NCBI GenBank assembly: GCA_002688185.1
Contig: NZCE01000030.1
Location: 1 to 14,449 of the forward strand
Direction of reading: 5' to 3'
Length of the DNA: 14,449 bases
Source: Spirochaetales bacterium
GTDB lineage: Bacteria; Spirochaetota; Spirochaetia; ARS1246
Shown here one piece after another: positions 1 to 6,481 of this stretch. Positions within the stretch are counted from its first letter, which is position 1. Each line of letters begins with the position of its first letter. The notes under the pieces are model-generated. The model was not told the origin of the DNA, made no database searches, and saw nothing but the letters and a program-made list of their open reading frames with translations. The translations under genes were made by a program, and so were the position numbers.

Positions 1-175
1 AACGTAAAGACTGTCATCCTACTCCTGTTTATTCTCACCTCCGTTCCAAATAAATCGCGCTGTCCATAGTGGGATCAGCGAATGTTTACTTTGTGTTATG
101 CCTAACTCATTACACCACATGGAGGTATTTTTTTCTACCGGCAAGAATCGCTCAATTTAGGAGTAAATAAAGTGT

Positions 176-280
176 AATGTCCATTCGACATTCTTACGAT
201 CGTGCAAGATTATTTGCACGCGTTGCAGCACTATCTATATCAGTAACGAAGACACTTGCGACCCGTTGGGCGTGTTACTG
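176..280 (+). promoter_or_regulatory. Structured leader with three inverted repeats upstream of the switch cassette
   Basis: Three separate inverted repeats lie in the 311 bases before the first gene. AATGTC/GACATT is at 176-181 and 187-192 (loop 5). CGTGCAA/TTGCACG is at 201-207 and 214-220 (perfect 7 bp, loop 6). CAGTAAC/GTTACTG is at 241-247 and 274-280 (7 bp, with a nested CCC-GTT-GGG). They could be operators or leader-RNA hairpins. I see no confident -35/-10, sigma28 or sigma54 promoter in 1-311, and no match to riboswitch classes I can recall, including the c-di-GMP types. Bases 1-175 hold no gene that I can see. Confidence 0.35.
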
Positions 281-311
281 AAGAAATGTTGTCGGATGAG
301 AGGAGGAACTT

Positions 312-593
312 GTGGGTGATGTAAATGGATTCTTAAAAACCAACCAGGCGGCACGGCGGATACAGCTGGAAAGCATTATCGTCCTGCACCGCGCAGAATT
401 GAGCCCAAGGGACATTTTGTCCCTTGGTGAGTCCGGTCGGTATGTCCTCGATACAGAGGCAAACGAGGGCTATGAGCTTCAGATCGGAGAGTCCGTCGTC
501 GCGTTGGGGGAAATAGTTGAGGACGAGGGCGAATACTATTTTGAGATATCGGAAGTGGTGGAAAACCCACCGGAGAATAGGGAGGTTCTATGA
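312..593 (+). CDS. Short SpoA-domain (FliN-like) protein, divergent
   Basis: This 93-residue protein is probably a C-ring (cytoplasmic rotor) component. Residues about 18-82 follow the SpoA/FliN-C pattern: a hydrophobic strand (IQLESIIVLHRAELS), then 'RDILSLGESGRYVLD', a Gly turn, and a final 'VVALGEIVEDEGEYYFEISEVV'. It is clearly more divergent than its downstream neighbour and ends in an acidic, Pro-rich tail. The N-terminal extension of ordinary FliN (about 130 residues) is absent. The start is GTG, with AGGAGG at 301-306 at good spacing. The stop overlaps the next gene as ATGA (590-593), so translation is probably coupled. The SpoA call rests on pattern and context. I infer that it pairs with the next SpoA protein or with the SpoA domain of the FliM part of the fusion. 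It could also be a type III secretion C-ring-type SpoA protein, but FliM/FliG next door favour a flagellar origin. Confidence 0.75.
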   Translation: MGDVNGFLKTNQAARRIQLESIIVLHRAELSPRDILSLGESGRYVLDTEANEGYELQIGESVVALGEIVEDEGEYYFEISEVVENPPENREVL

Positions 594-829
594 AGGCAAA
601 AAGCATCAGCAATATTGTGGTAAATGTAGAGGTTGTTATCGGCACCACCGAGCTTACACTGAGTGATCTTGCATCATTGGGAGAAGGATCGATTATCGAG
701 TTGAGCGCCCTGGCGGGAGAGCCTGTTCTTATGAAAGCGGGAGGCCAAAATTTTGCCAAAGGGGAAGTCGTGGTAATAGATGAATGCTTTGGCATAAGAC
801 TTACGGAATTAGTCTCCGTTGAGGAGTGA
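590..829 (+). CDS. fliN: Minimal FliN-like SpoA protein
   Basis: This 79-residue protein is little more than one SpoA domain, the FliN C-terminal fold that forms the base of the flagellar C-ring. The canonical landmarks are easy to see: 'VEVVIGTTELTLSDLASLGEGSIIEL', then 'LAGEPVLMKAGGQNFAKGEVVVIDECFGIRLTEL', which is close to textbook FliN. It lacks the N-terminal region of normal FliN, so it is at the short end of the family. ATG at 590 is preceded by GGAGG (581-585), overlaps the stop of the upstream SpoA gene by 4 nt, and lies just before the FliM-FliG fusion. FliN normally forms heterotetramer-like units with the FliM SpoA domain and helps bind FliH and CheY. Here two tiny SpoA proteins appear to do this together (inference). 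The gene symbol is by family resemblance. Confidence 0.85.
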   Translation: MKAKSISNIVVNVEVVIGTTELTLSDLASLGEGSIIELSALAGEPVLMKAGGQNFAKGEVVVIDECFGIRLTELVSVEE

Positions 830-834
830 TGCAT

Positions 835-2676
835 ATGGCACATGAAATGATGCTTGGCAAGGATATTTTTGGTCACCGCTTTCAGGCCGATCAGGAATGC
901 AAAATCAAGAAATACAATTTCAAAAAACCCGACAAGTTTTCTAAAGATCAGATCAGAACCATATCAATTATTCACGAGACATTTGCGCGGCTTTCAACCT
1001 CGACTCTTTCGGCAATGCTCCGATCATTGGCGCTTATCCATGTTGCCGCAGTAGATCAGTTGACCTATGAGGAGTTTATCCGGTCGGTCCCAAACCCCAC
1101 GTGTCTCGGCATCGTAAATATGAATCCTCTGAAGGGTATGGCGGTTCTCGAAATAGACCCCTCGTTGACCTGTGCAATTATTGATAGGCTCCTCGGAGGG
1201 AGGGGAGATGGGGCGACAACGGGCCGCGAGTACTCGGAAATAGAAATGGGGCTGATCGAAGGTGTTTTGATTCGACTCCTGGGTGGGCTCCGCGAAGCCT
1301 GGACTCCGGTTTTCAACCTCGCGCCTCTGCTCGGACAGATTGAAACAAATCCCCAGTTTGCGCAAATCGTGCCGCCCACTGAAATGGTGGTGCTTATCTC
1401 CTTGGAGGCAAAAATAGGCGAGGCAGAAGGCATGATAAATTTCTGCGTTCCGTACATCACCATTGAGGCTATCATGTCCAGACTGACAGCAGTGTATATG
1501 TATTCCACGGTGAAACGAAAAGCCAACGTGAGTGAAGTGGCCCCCGATCTGATGTTCGATATAAAGTCGGAGGCTTTAGTGTGTGTATCCGGAGAACGGA
1601 TAAGTCTGGAACGTATTGGAGCGCTCAAAAAAGGTGACAGGATACGTCTGCCCGAGTGGAAAGATGGCGGCGCCTTTATCCGGTCCGGCGGGGTGCCGGT
1701 GCTGAACCTTACGAGACAGGCTCGGCCCGACAGTCAGGGCCTCGAATTTTCGGTAGAGCCTCCCGTCATCACAAAGCTCGAGTTTCTAGAATCCCAAAAA
1801 GCTCCTCCGGAAGCCGATCTGCAGAGAATCGAGGAGCCGCTAATCAAAATGAGCGATGAAATTCGCCGTGGATTTGAATCTCTCCAGAAAAAGATGAGTG
1901 AGTTGAGCTCCTGGCAGGAGAGCGTTGCGGATCAGCTCGAATATGGCGGACCGCCTACGGAGATCCCCGAACACCGGACGGGCGGCCGAAGGCCCTTTGC
2001 GGTCGTCACCCGAGACAATGTTGACTGGCTCGCGTCGGTTATAGGCGTTGAGCATCCACAGCTGATTGGCATGATTCTCTCTTTTCTGAGCTCGGATCTT
2101 GCCTCTGACGTCATCGGAAGACTGCCTGAATCCATTCGCCCCGACATTATTAAGCGGATAGGAACCATAGAAAGGATCGCTCCTCACGTAATTCAAGAGG
2201 TGGAAAGAACCCTCGAAAAGAAAATGCGGGCAATGCCCATGGAAGAAGTTATGAGATCCGGCGGGATCGATACCGCCGTGGGGATTCTGAATTATGCGAC
2301 TCGGAGCATAGAAAAACAGATCATTGAATACCTCGAGGACGATGATCCCGAGCTTGCAGAAGAAATCAAACGGAGAATGTTCGTCTTTGAGGACATCGTG
2401 CTCTTGCAGCCTGAGGGGATACCCAAAATCTACCATGAGGCCGGCCCACAGCAGTTTGCCGTTGCCATGAAGGGGATAATCCATGAAGTACACGATCACA
2501 TATTCAAGTGCTTAAACGAGGAAGATCTCGAAGAGCTGAAATCCGAGCTCGAACAGACAAAGCCGATGCGGTTGTCCGACGTGGAGACGGTTCAGCAGAC
2601 GGTTGTTTCCATAATCAGGAGACTCGAGCAGTCCGGCGAAATCATAGTTGCCCGTGCGGATGAGAAACTTGTGTAG
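835..2676 (+). CDS. FliM-FliG fusion, flagellar motor switch protein
   Basis: This is one uninterrupted 613-residue frame joining two rotor proteins. Residues about 20-225 are FliM: 'YNFKKPDKFSKDQIRTISIIHETFARL', 'VDQLTYEEFIRSVPNPT', the FliG-binding 'RLLGGRGD' (about 118-125), and 'ETNPQFAQIVPPTEMV'. Residues about 237-307 are a FliM-type SpoA domain. Residues about 310-390 are a charged linker with a probable coiled coil (about 325-367). Residues about 392-613 are FliG middle plus C-terminal domains: 'EHPQ' at 406-409, 'EEIKRRMFVFEDIVLL' with MFVF at 515-518, and a C-terminal 'RLSDVETVQQTVVSIIRRLEQSGEIIVAR'. Two parts are missing: the FliG N-terminal FliF-binding domain, and the LSQxEIDALL-type CheY-binding peptide at the FliM N-terminus. 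ATG 835 was chosen because GAGGAG (821-826) sits 8 nt upstream. GTG 826 and ATG 829 are also in frame but too close to it. It starts 5 nt after the fliN-like stop. Family assignment of both halves is very secure; the function of the fused form is inferred. Confidence 0.93.
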   Translation: MAHEMMLGKDIFGHRFQADQECKIKKYNFKKPDKFSKDQIRTISIIHETFARLSTSTLSAMLRSLALIHVAAVDQLTYEEFIRSVPNPTCLGIVNMNPLKGMAVLEIDPSLTCAIIDRLLGGRGDGATTGREYSEIEMGLIEGVLIRLLGGLREAWTPVFNLAPLLGQIETNPQFAQIVPPTEMVVLISLEAKIGEAEGMINFCVPYITIEAIMSRLTAVYMYSTVKRKANVSEVAPDLMFDIKSEALVCVSGERISLERIGALKKGDRIRLPEWKDGGAFIRSGGVPVLNLTRQARPDSQGLEFSVEPPVITKLEFLESQKAPPEADLQRIEEPLIKMSDEIRRGFESLQKKMSELSSWQESVADQLEYGGPPTEIPEHRTGGRRPFAVVTRDNVDWLASVIGVEHPQLIGMILSFLSSDLASDVIGRLPESIRPDIIKRIGTIERIAPHVIQEVERTLEKKMRAMPMEEVMRSGGIDTAVGILNYATRSIEKQIIEYLEDDDPELAEEIKRRMFVFEDIVLLQPEGIPKIYHEAGPQQFAVAMKGIIHEVHDHIFKCLNEEDLEELKSELEQTKPMRLSDVETVQQTVVSIIRRLEQSGEIIVARADEKLV

Positions 2677-2695
2677 TGGTCCAAAGCTTGGGGAT

Positions 2696-2731
2696 GGCGC
2701 CGGCAAGAAAAGCCTATGGGCCGCCGGCGCC
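2696..2731. terminator. GC-rich hairpin between convergent operons
   Basis: A perfect 9-bp inverted repeat, GGCGCCGGC (2696-2704) and GCCGGCGCC (2723-2731), has an 18-nt loop. It lies in the 75-base gap between the fliM-fliG stop (2676) and the livM stop (2752, minus strand). The position suits a bidirectional terminator. No T-run follows on either strand, so intrinsic termination is uncertain. Confidence 0.4.
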
Positions 2732-2751
2732 CGCGGGCTGCGGGGCCGCGC

Positions 2752-3723
2752 TTATTCGGACATTTTTGAGACGCTCTTTTCTTCACCAAGCATGCCCTGG
2801 GGCCTGAAGAGAAGGATCATCTCGAGCAACACTCCTATTACCAAAAATCGGATGTATGGCGCCCGGGCTTTTAGGACCGCCGGAAGGGCGAGGTCGGTGA
2901 TAAACTGGGTGCCGACCCAAATGCCCCAAATGACGAAAGCACCGAGTATGACTCCCTTGTTATTCCCGCTTCCCCCCGCCATTACCATGACCCAGATAAT
3001 AAAGGTGCCGTACAACGGAACGAAAACCTCTGGTGAGATAGCGATAGTATAGTGCGCGTAGAGCGCACCGCCGATTCCCATAATCATGGCGCCAAAAACG
3101 AACGCCTGGATTTTATAGCTCACCGTATTTTTGCCGCTCATGGAGGCCGAGACCTCATCCTCTCTAATTGCCCGTAACACCCTGCCCCACGGCGAGCGGA
3201 TGGCCCGTTCAATAATAAAATAGATTGCTACCAGGAAAACGATTACGATGACGAGATAGATGTAATTATAGTACCTTGGCGCAACCAGGCTTTTTAGGGG
3301 TTGGGGAAGTCCGACTAATCCCCTCGGACCGTTCGCCAACCAATGTTCATTATTAAAAATAAGCCGAATGGTTTCAGCGATCCCGATGGTGGTGATTGCC
3401 AGGTAATCGCCGCCGAGGCGGAGAGTAGGACCGGCAATTACCAAAGCAATCAGGCCAGACACCAAAGCGGCGCCGAGGATTCCCAACGGGAACGGGAGAT
3501 TGAGGGCAAAAACTTGTTGCACATACTGTGCGTAGATTCCCGTCGGTTTTGGTGATGTAATCAGAGCAGTGGTGTATGCGCCGACTGCAAAAAAGCCTGC
3601 AATGCCTATGTTAAACAGTCCCGTATATCCCCACTGTATATTGAGACCAAGGCAGAAAATCGCGTAGATGCTCGCCATGATTGCCAGAGACACAATGTAT
3701 GCAAGTATTCCGAGGAGGTTCAC
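2752..3723 (-). CDS. livM: Branched-chain amino acid ABC transporter permease LivM
   Basis: This 323-residue, very hydrophobic inner-membrane permease is one half of the LivHM channel for branched-chain amino acids or related compounds. Family landmarks are 'NIQWGYTGLFNIGIAGFFAVGAYTTAL' near the N-terminus, 'GGDYLAITTIGIAETIRL', 'NGPRGLVGLP', the ATPase-coupling loop 'SPWGRVLRAIREDEVSA', 'GAMIMGIGGALYAH', and 'LLEMILLFRPQGMLGE' at the C-terminus. Length is normal. The start is GTG at 3723, with AAGGGGA upstream. It overlaps the livH stop as GTGA (4 nt), so translation is coupled. It is the last gene of a G-F-H-M operon. The substrate cannot be fixed from sequence: members of this family also carry urea, amides and aromatic acids. 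Confidence 0.93.
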   Translation of the reverse strand: MNLLGILAYIVSLAIMASIYAIFCLGLNIQWGYTGLFNIGIAGFFAVGAYTTALITSPKPTGIYAQYVQQVFALNLPFPLGILGAALVSGLIALVIAGPTLRLGGDYLAITTIGIAETIRLIFNNEHWLANGPRGLVGLPQPLKSLVAPRYYNYIYLVIVIVFLVAIYFIIERAIRSPWGRVLRAIREDEVSASMSGKNTVSYKIQAFVFGAMIMGIGGALYAHYTIAISPEVFVPLYGTFIIWVMVMAGGSGNNKGVILGAFVIWGIWVGTQFITDLALPAVLKARAPYIRFLVIGVLLEMILLFRPQGMLGEEKSVSKMSE

Positions 3724-4634
3724 AGGCGTCCCCTTTTTCCGAATATGCCTTGGGGTTTAATAAGTAGAATAATAATCATGATGAGAAAGGCCACCGCGGG
3801 TTTATACGTAGGAAGTATGATTGCCGTTGATAGTTGCTGGATAATGCCAATGATAAGTCCGCCCACAAATGCTCCGTAAATATTTCCTATGCTGCCGAGG
3901 ATCGTCGCCGCAAAAAGTGGGAGAAGGAAATTCCACCCGAGGGCTGGATGAAGCTGGACATCCACTGCGTAGAGAATCCCCGCCGCCGCGGCCAGCCCGC
4001 CGCCGATAATCCAAGTAATAACGATGATCCTCTCGATATTGATACCGGATATTAACGCCAGGTCCATATTGTCAGCCGTCGCTCGCATTGCTTTGCCCAG
4101 TTTCGTCCTCTGCAGAAAGAGGTGCAGGGCGAAAACCAGCACCATCACCGCCACCAGTATCACCAGCTGATCCGGCCGTATTTTGATGCCAAAAGGAAGC
4201 ATTAGGGCAGGTCTCAAAACACCGGGTCTATAGAACAGAAAATCCGGTCCCCAGATAATCAGTATAATCATACGAATAATAAATGAGGCGCCAAGGGCAG
4301 ACATGGCCAACATGACCCGGCCGGCTCCCTTTCTGCGGAGCTTTCGGTAGAGCGCGCGGTCTATAAAAATCGCCAACCCACCGACCGCGGCCATAGATAT
4401 TGGGAACGAAATAAGAAGACGCCACCCAAAGGACAAACTGCCGAAGGTGGTGTCCGGCACCCCGATCCACGCGAGGGGTCCACTGATGAGAAAGAAGGTA
4501 ATATATGCTCCGCCGGCCATAAACTCGCCGTGGGCGAAATTAGCAAAGTTGAGAATTCCGTATATCAGTGAGAGGCCTATGGCGCCGAGCGAGATAATGC
4601 TGCCGAGCACTATACCGTAAACCAATAGCTCCAA
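3720..4634 (-). CDS. livH: Branched-chain amino acid ABC transporter permease LivH
   Basis: This 304-residue membrane protein is the partner permease of LivM. Typical segments are 'GIVLGSIISLGAIGLSLIYGILNFANFAHGEFM' at the start, 'RKLRRKGAGRVMLAMSALGASFIIR', the cytoplasmic coupling loop 'QRTKLGKAMRATADNMDLALISGINIERI', 'GGGLAAAAGILYAVD', and 'IKPQGIFGKRGRL' at the end. The frame is open further upstream, to 4823, but that stretch overlaps livF and is not LivH-like. I chose TTG at 4634 because GGGAGG (4648-4643, inside the livF 3' end) lies 8 nt upstream and the protein then has family length. ATG at 4673 (MKTWEAYTWEDN...) is the alternative. It starts 4 nt after the livF stop. Confidence 0.9.
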   Translation of the reverse strand: MELLVYGIVLGSIISLGAIGLSLIYGILNFANFAHGEFMAGGAYITFFLISGPLAWIGVPDTTFGSLSFGWRLLISFPISMAAVGGLAIFIDRALYRKLRRKGAGRVMLAMSALGASFIIRMIILIIWGPDFLFYRPGVLRPALMLPFGIKIRPDQLVILVAVMVLVFALHLFLQRTKLGKAMRATADNMDLALISGINIERIIVITWIIGGGLAAAAGILYAVDVQLHPALGWNFLLPLFAATILGSIGNIYGAFVGGLIIGIIQQLSTAIILPTYKPAVAFLIMIIILLIKPQGIFGKRGRL

Positions 4635-4638
4635 AATG

Positions 4639-5358
4639 TTATCCTCCCAGGTATAGGCTTCCCACGTCTTCATCGGCGAGCAGCACTTTCCCCTCGCCCT
4701 CCATAGCGTTTCTCCCCGCGGCAAGGACGTATCCCCGATCCGCCATCCCGAGGGCTTCCCGGGCATTTTGCTCGACGAGAATAATGGATACTCCCGAACC
4801 GTTGATCTCTTGGATTTTCTCAAAGATCATCGATACAAACAGTGGCGCGAGGCTCGCCGAAGGCTCGTCAAGCAATAAGACTTCTGGATCGAGCATAAGG
4901 GCCCTGCCAAGCGCCACAAGCTGACGCTGGCCACCGGAGAGGTTACCTGAGCGCCTTTCCCGTGCCTCTTGGAGCATGGGAAAAAGCTCGTACACCTCTT
5001 CAATTCGACCTTTGTAGTCATCCTCGCGTATGAATGCTCCCATTTCCAAGTTTTCCTGAACCGTTAAAGACGGAAATATATTTTGAACTTGAGGAACGTA
5101 GCTTATGCCCCTCTGCACGATAACATCAGGCTTTAAGCCGTCGATTTGCTCATCCAGAAATCGTATAGCTCCGTGTGTTGGGATCAGAAAGCCAAAAATG
5201 GTTTTTAATAAAGTCGATTTCCCAGCTCCGTTTGGCCCGATGACCGAAACTATCTCGCCACGGTGCAATTTGATACTTACCTCAGTAAGTACGTCCGCCT
5301 CGCCATAGCCGGCGGTCAAATTTTCGACTGTCAGAATCACCTCAGACGTACTGGCCAC
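4639..5358 (-). CDS. livF: Branched-chain amino acid ABC transporter ATPase LivF
   Basis: This 239-residue cytoplasmic ATPase energises the LivHM permease. Visible elements are Walker A GPNGAGKS (about 41-48), Q-loop YVPQ with Q about 90, ABC signature LSGGQ (about 140-144), Walker B VLLLDEPSASLAP (about 160-172), and 'LVEQNAR' in the switch region, where Gln replaces the usual His, as is typical of LivF. GTG at 5358 is preferred because GGAGG lies 9 nt upstream; it overlaps livG by 17 nt. GTG at 5340 would give 233 residues and is almost as plausible. The longer open frame, to 5400, only adds a tail inside livG. Confidence 0.92.
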   Translation of the reverse strand: MASTSEVILTVENLTAGYGEADVLTEVSIKLHRGEIVSVIGPNGAGKSTLLKTIFGFLIPTHGAIRFLDEQIDGLKPDVIVQRGISYVPQVQNIFPSLTVQENLEMGAFIREDDYKGRIEEVYELFPMLQEARERRSGNLSGGQRQLVALGRALMLDPEVLLLDEPSASLAPLFVSMIFEKIQEINGSGVSIILVEQNAREALGMADRGYVLAAGRNAMEGEGKVLLADEDVGSLYLGG

Positions 5359-6103
5359 CCAGATATGCCTCCAAGACCTGTTCATTTTTTTTGATATCAT
5401 CAGGATGACCTTCAGCGAGTTTTGTCCCGGCGCTCATCACGATTACCGGATCGCAGAGATGCATTATGAGATCCATATCATGCTCAATCAGGAAAAACGT
5501 CATGTTTCTCTCTTGCCTGAGCTTAAGAATGTTGTCCGTAATTTTTTTCATAAGGGTCTTATTGACACCGGCTCCCGGCTCGTCCAACAAGACCAGTTTT
5601 GAATCGGCCATCATGGTTTTTGCCAGCTCAAGCAATTTCTTTTGGCCGCCAGAGAGAGTTCCAGCATATTCATCCTTTAAATGGATGAGGCTCACAAACT
5701 CAAGAACTTCGAGGGCCTTTTCCCTGATGTCCTTCTCCTGTGCATGAATGTTGCGGGGCTTAAGCCATGTATTCCATATGTGTTCGCCGTTCTGCGCCGG
5801 CGGGATAAGCATGAGATTTTCCAAAACCGTCATGAGTTGAAACTCTCGTGTAATTTGAAATGTTCGAAAAATGCCTCTGTGGAATATTCGATTGGGTTTT
5901 AGGGCCGTAATATCAGCCCCTTGAAAAAGCACCTTTCCGCCATCTGGCTTGTAGATGCCGGTAATCAAATTGAACAGAGTCGTCTTGCCCGCACCGTTTG
6001 GTCCGATAAGTCCGGTGAGAGAACCTTCAGACACCTCGATCGTGCAGTCACTAATGACCTTCATCGTGCCAAAGCTTTTCTGTAAGTTTTGAATTTCAAG
6101 CAT
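5342..6103 (-). CDS. livG: Branched-chain amino acid ABC transporter ATPase LivG
   Basis: This 253-residue ATPase is the partner of LivF. Walker A GPNGAGKT (34-41) is followed by 'FRTFQITREF' around the Q-loop (Q about 83), the long LivG-specific insert (about 100-125), signature LSGGQKKLLELAK (150-162), Walker B LVLLDEPGAGV (170-180), H-loop 'LIEHDMDLIM' (H about 208), and the LivG C-terminal end 'VLEAYLGG'. ATG at 6103 begins directly with 'MLEIQNLQKSFG', the normal family start, although the ribosome binding site is weak. The frame is open to 6265, but that extension has no family similarity. It is the first gene of the operon. No periplasmic binding-protein gene (livJ/livK) lies next to it, so the receptor must be encoded elsewhere. 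Confidence 0.92.
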   Translation of the reverse strand: MLEIQNLQKSFGTMKVISDCTIEVSEGSLTGLIGPNGAGKTTLFNLITGIYKPDGGKVLFQGADITALKPNRIFHRGIFRTFQITREFQLMTVLENLMLIPPAQNGEHIWNTWLKPRNIHAQEKDIREKALEVLEFVSLIHLKDEYAGTLSGGQKKLLELAKTMMADSKLVLLDEPGAGVNKTLMKKITDNILKLRQERNMTFFLIEHDMDLIMHLCDPVIVMSAGTKLAEGHPDDIKKNEQVLEAYLGGQYV

Positions 6104-6246
6104 CACTTTTTTGGTCCAGCAGCTGAGCGTATGAAAAGGTATCTCAAACCCTGGATATCCGCAAGGGCGCTCAAAAATGCCTGAGATGATCCTGACTATG
6201 GGCATTGCCAATAGATTTCGGCGTCGAAGGTGCGAATGAGCGCAGA

Positions 6247-6262
6247 TGCGAATATATAGCCA
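6247..6262 (-). promoter_or_regulatory. Possible sigma54 -24/-12 element upstream of livG
   Basis: On the minus strand the sequence is TGGCTATATATTCGCA. The GG and GC dinucleotides have exactly the spacing required for sigma54. The -24 half is only partial (TGGC, then TA instead of AC), and the -12 half is TCGC instead of TTGC. It would place a start about 130 nt before livG. It is weaker than the site at 7943-7958. The rest of the 378-base divergent region (6104-6481) shows no confident sigma70 promoter. Confidence 0.22.
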
Positions 6263-6431
6263 CACCGTGGGAAATATGCTGTACTAGCGGTATCGATGAT
6301 AGCCAAAGTCCGACGCAAGCAATTATCCGACCGTGGGCTTCCCGACCTGACCATCGCCGTGCCCGTTCTCATCGTCAATTCAAGCTTTTTTTGTAGGATA
6401 CGATGATATCGAAGGGGCGATACTCCATGTA

Positions 6432-6456
6432 CTCGAGGAGGGTACAATCCCTCGAG
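6432..6456 (+). repeat. Inverted repeat before the purN-GNAT gene
   Basis: CTCGAGG (6432-6438) and CCTCGAG (6450-6456) form a perfect 7-bp repeat with an 11-nt spacer, ending 25 nt before the start codon. It could be an operator or a leader hairpin that controls access to a weak ribosome binding site. Confidence 0.35.
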
Positions 6457-6481
6457 ATGTGACGAACGAGCGGTCATAGCA

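Noticed and set aside
176..280. c-di-GMP or other known riboswitch in the flagellar-type leader
   Set aside because: The hairpins do not show the conserved core sequences of riboswitch classes I can recall.
835..850. TGGCAC at the start of the fusion gene as a sigma54 site
   Set aside because: The -12 GC is not at the required spacing.
376..876. Minus-strand 166-codon frame
   Set aside because: It is antisense to the two SpoA genes, which have good ribosome binding sites and family patterns.
4635..4823. N-terminal extension of LivH
   Set aside because: It overlaps the 3' part of livF in another frame, has no LivH similarity, and a good ribosome binding site supports TTG 4634.
6104..6265. 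N-terminal extension of LivG
   Set aside because: The protein starts canonically at 'MLEIQNL', and the extra residues have no family match.
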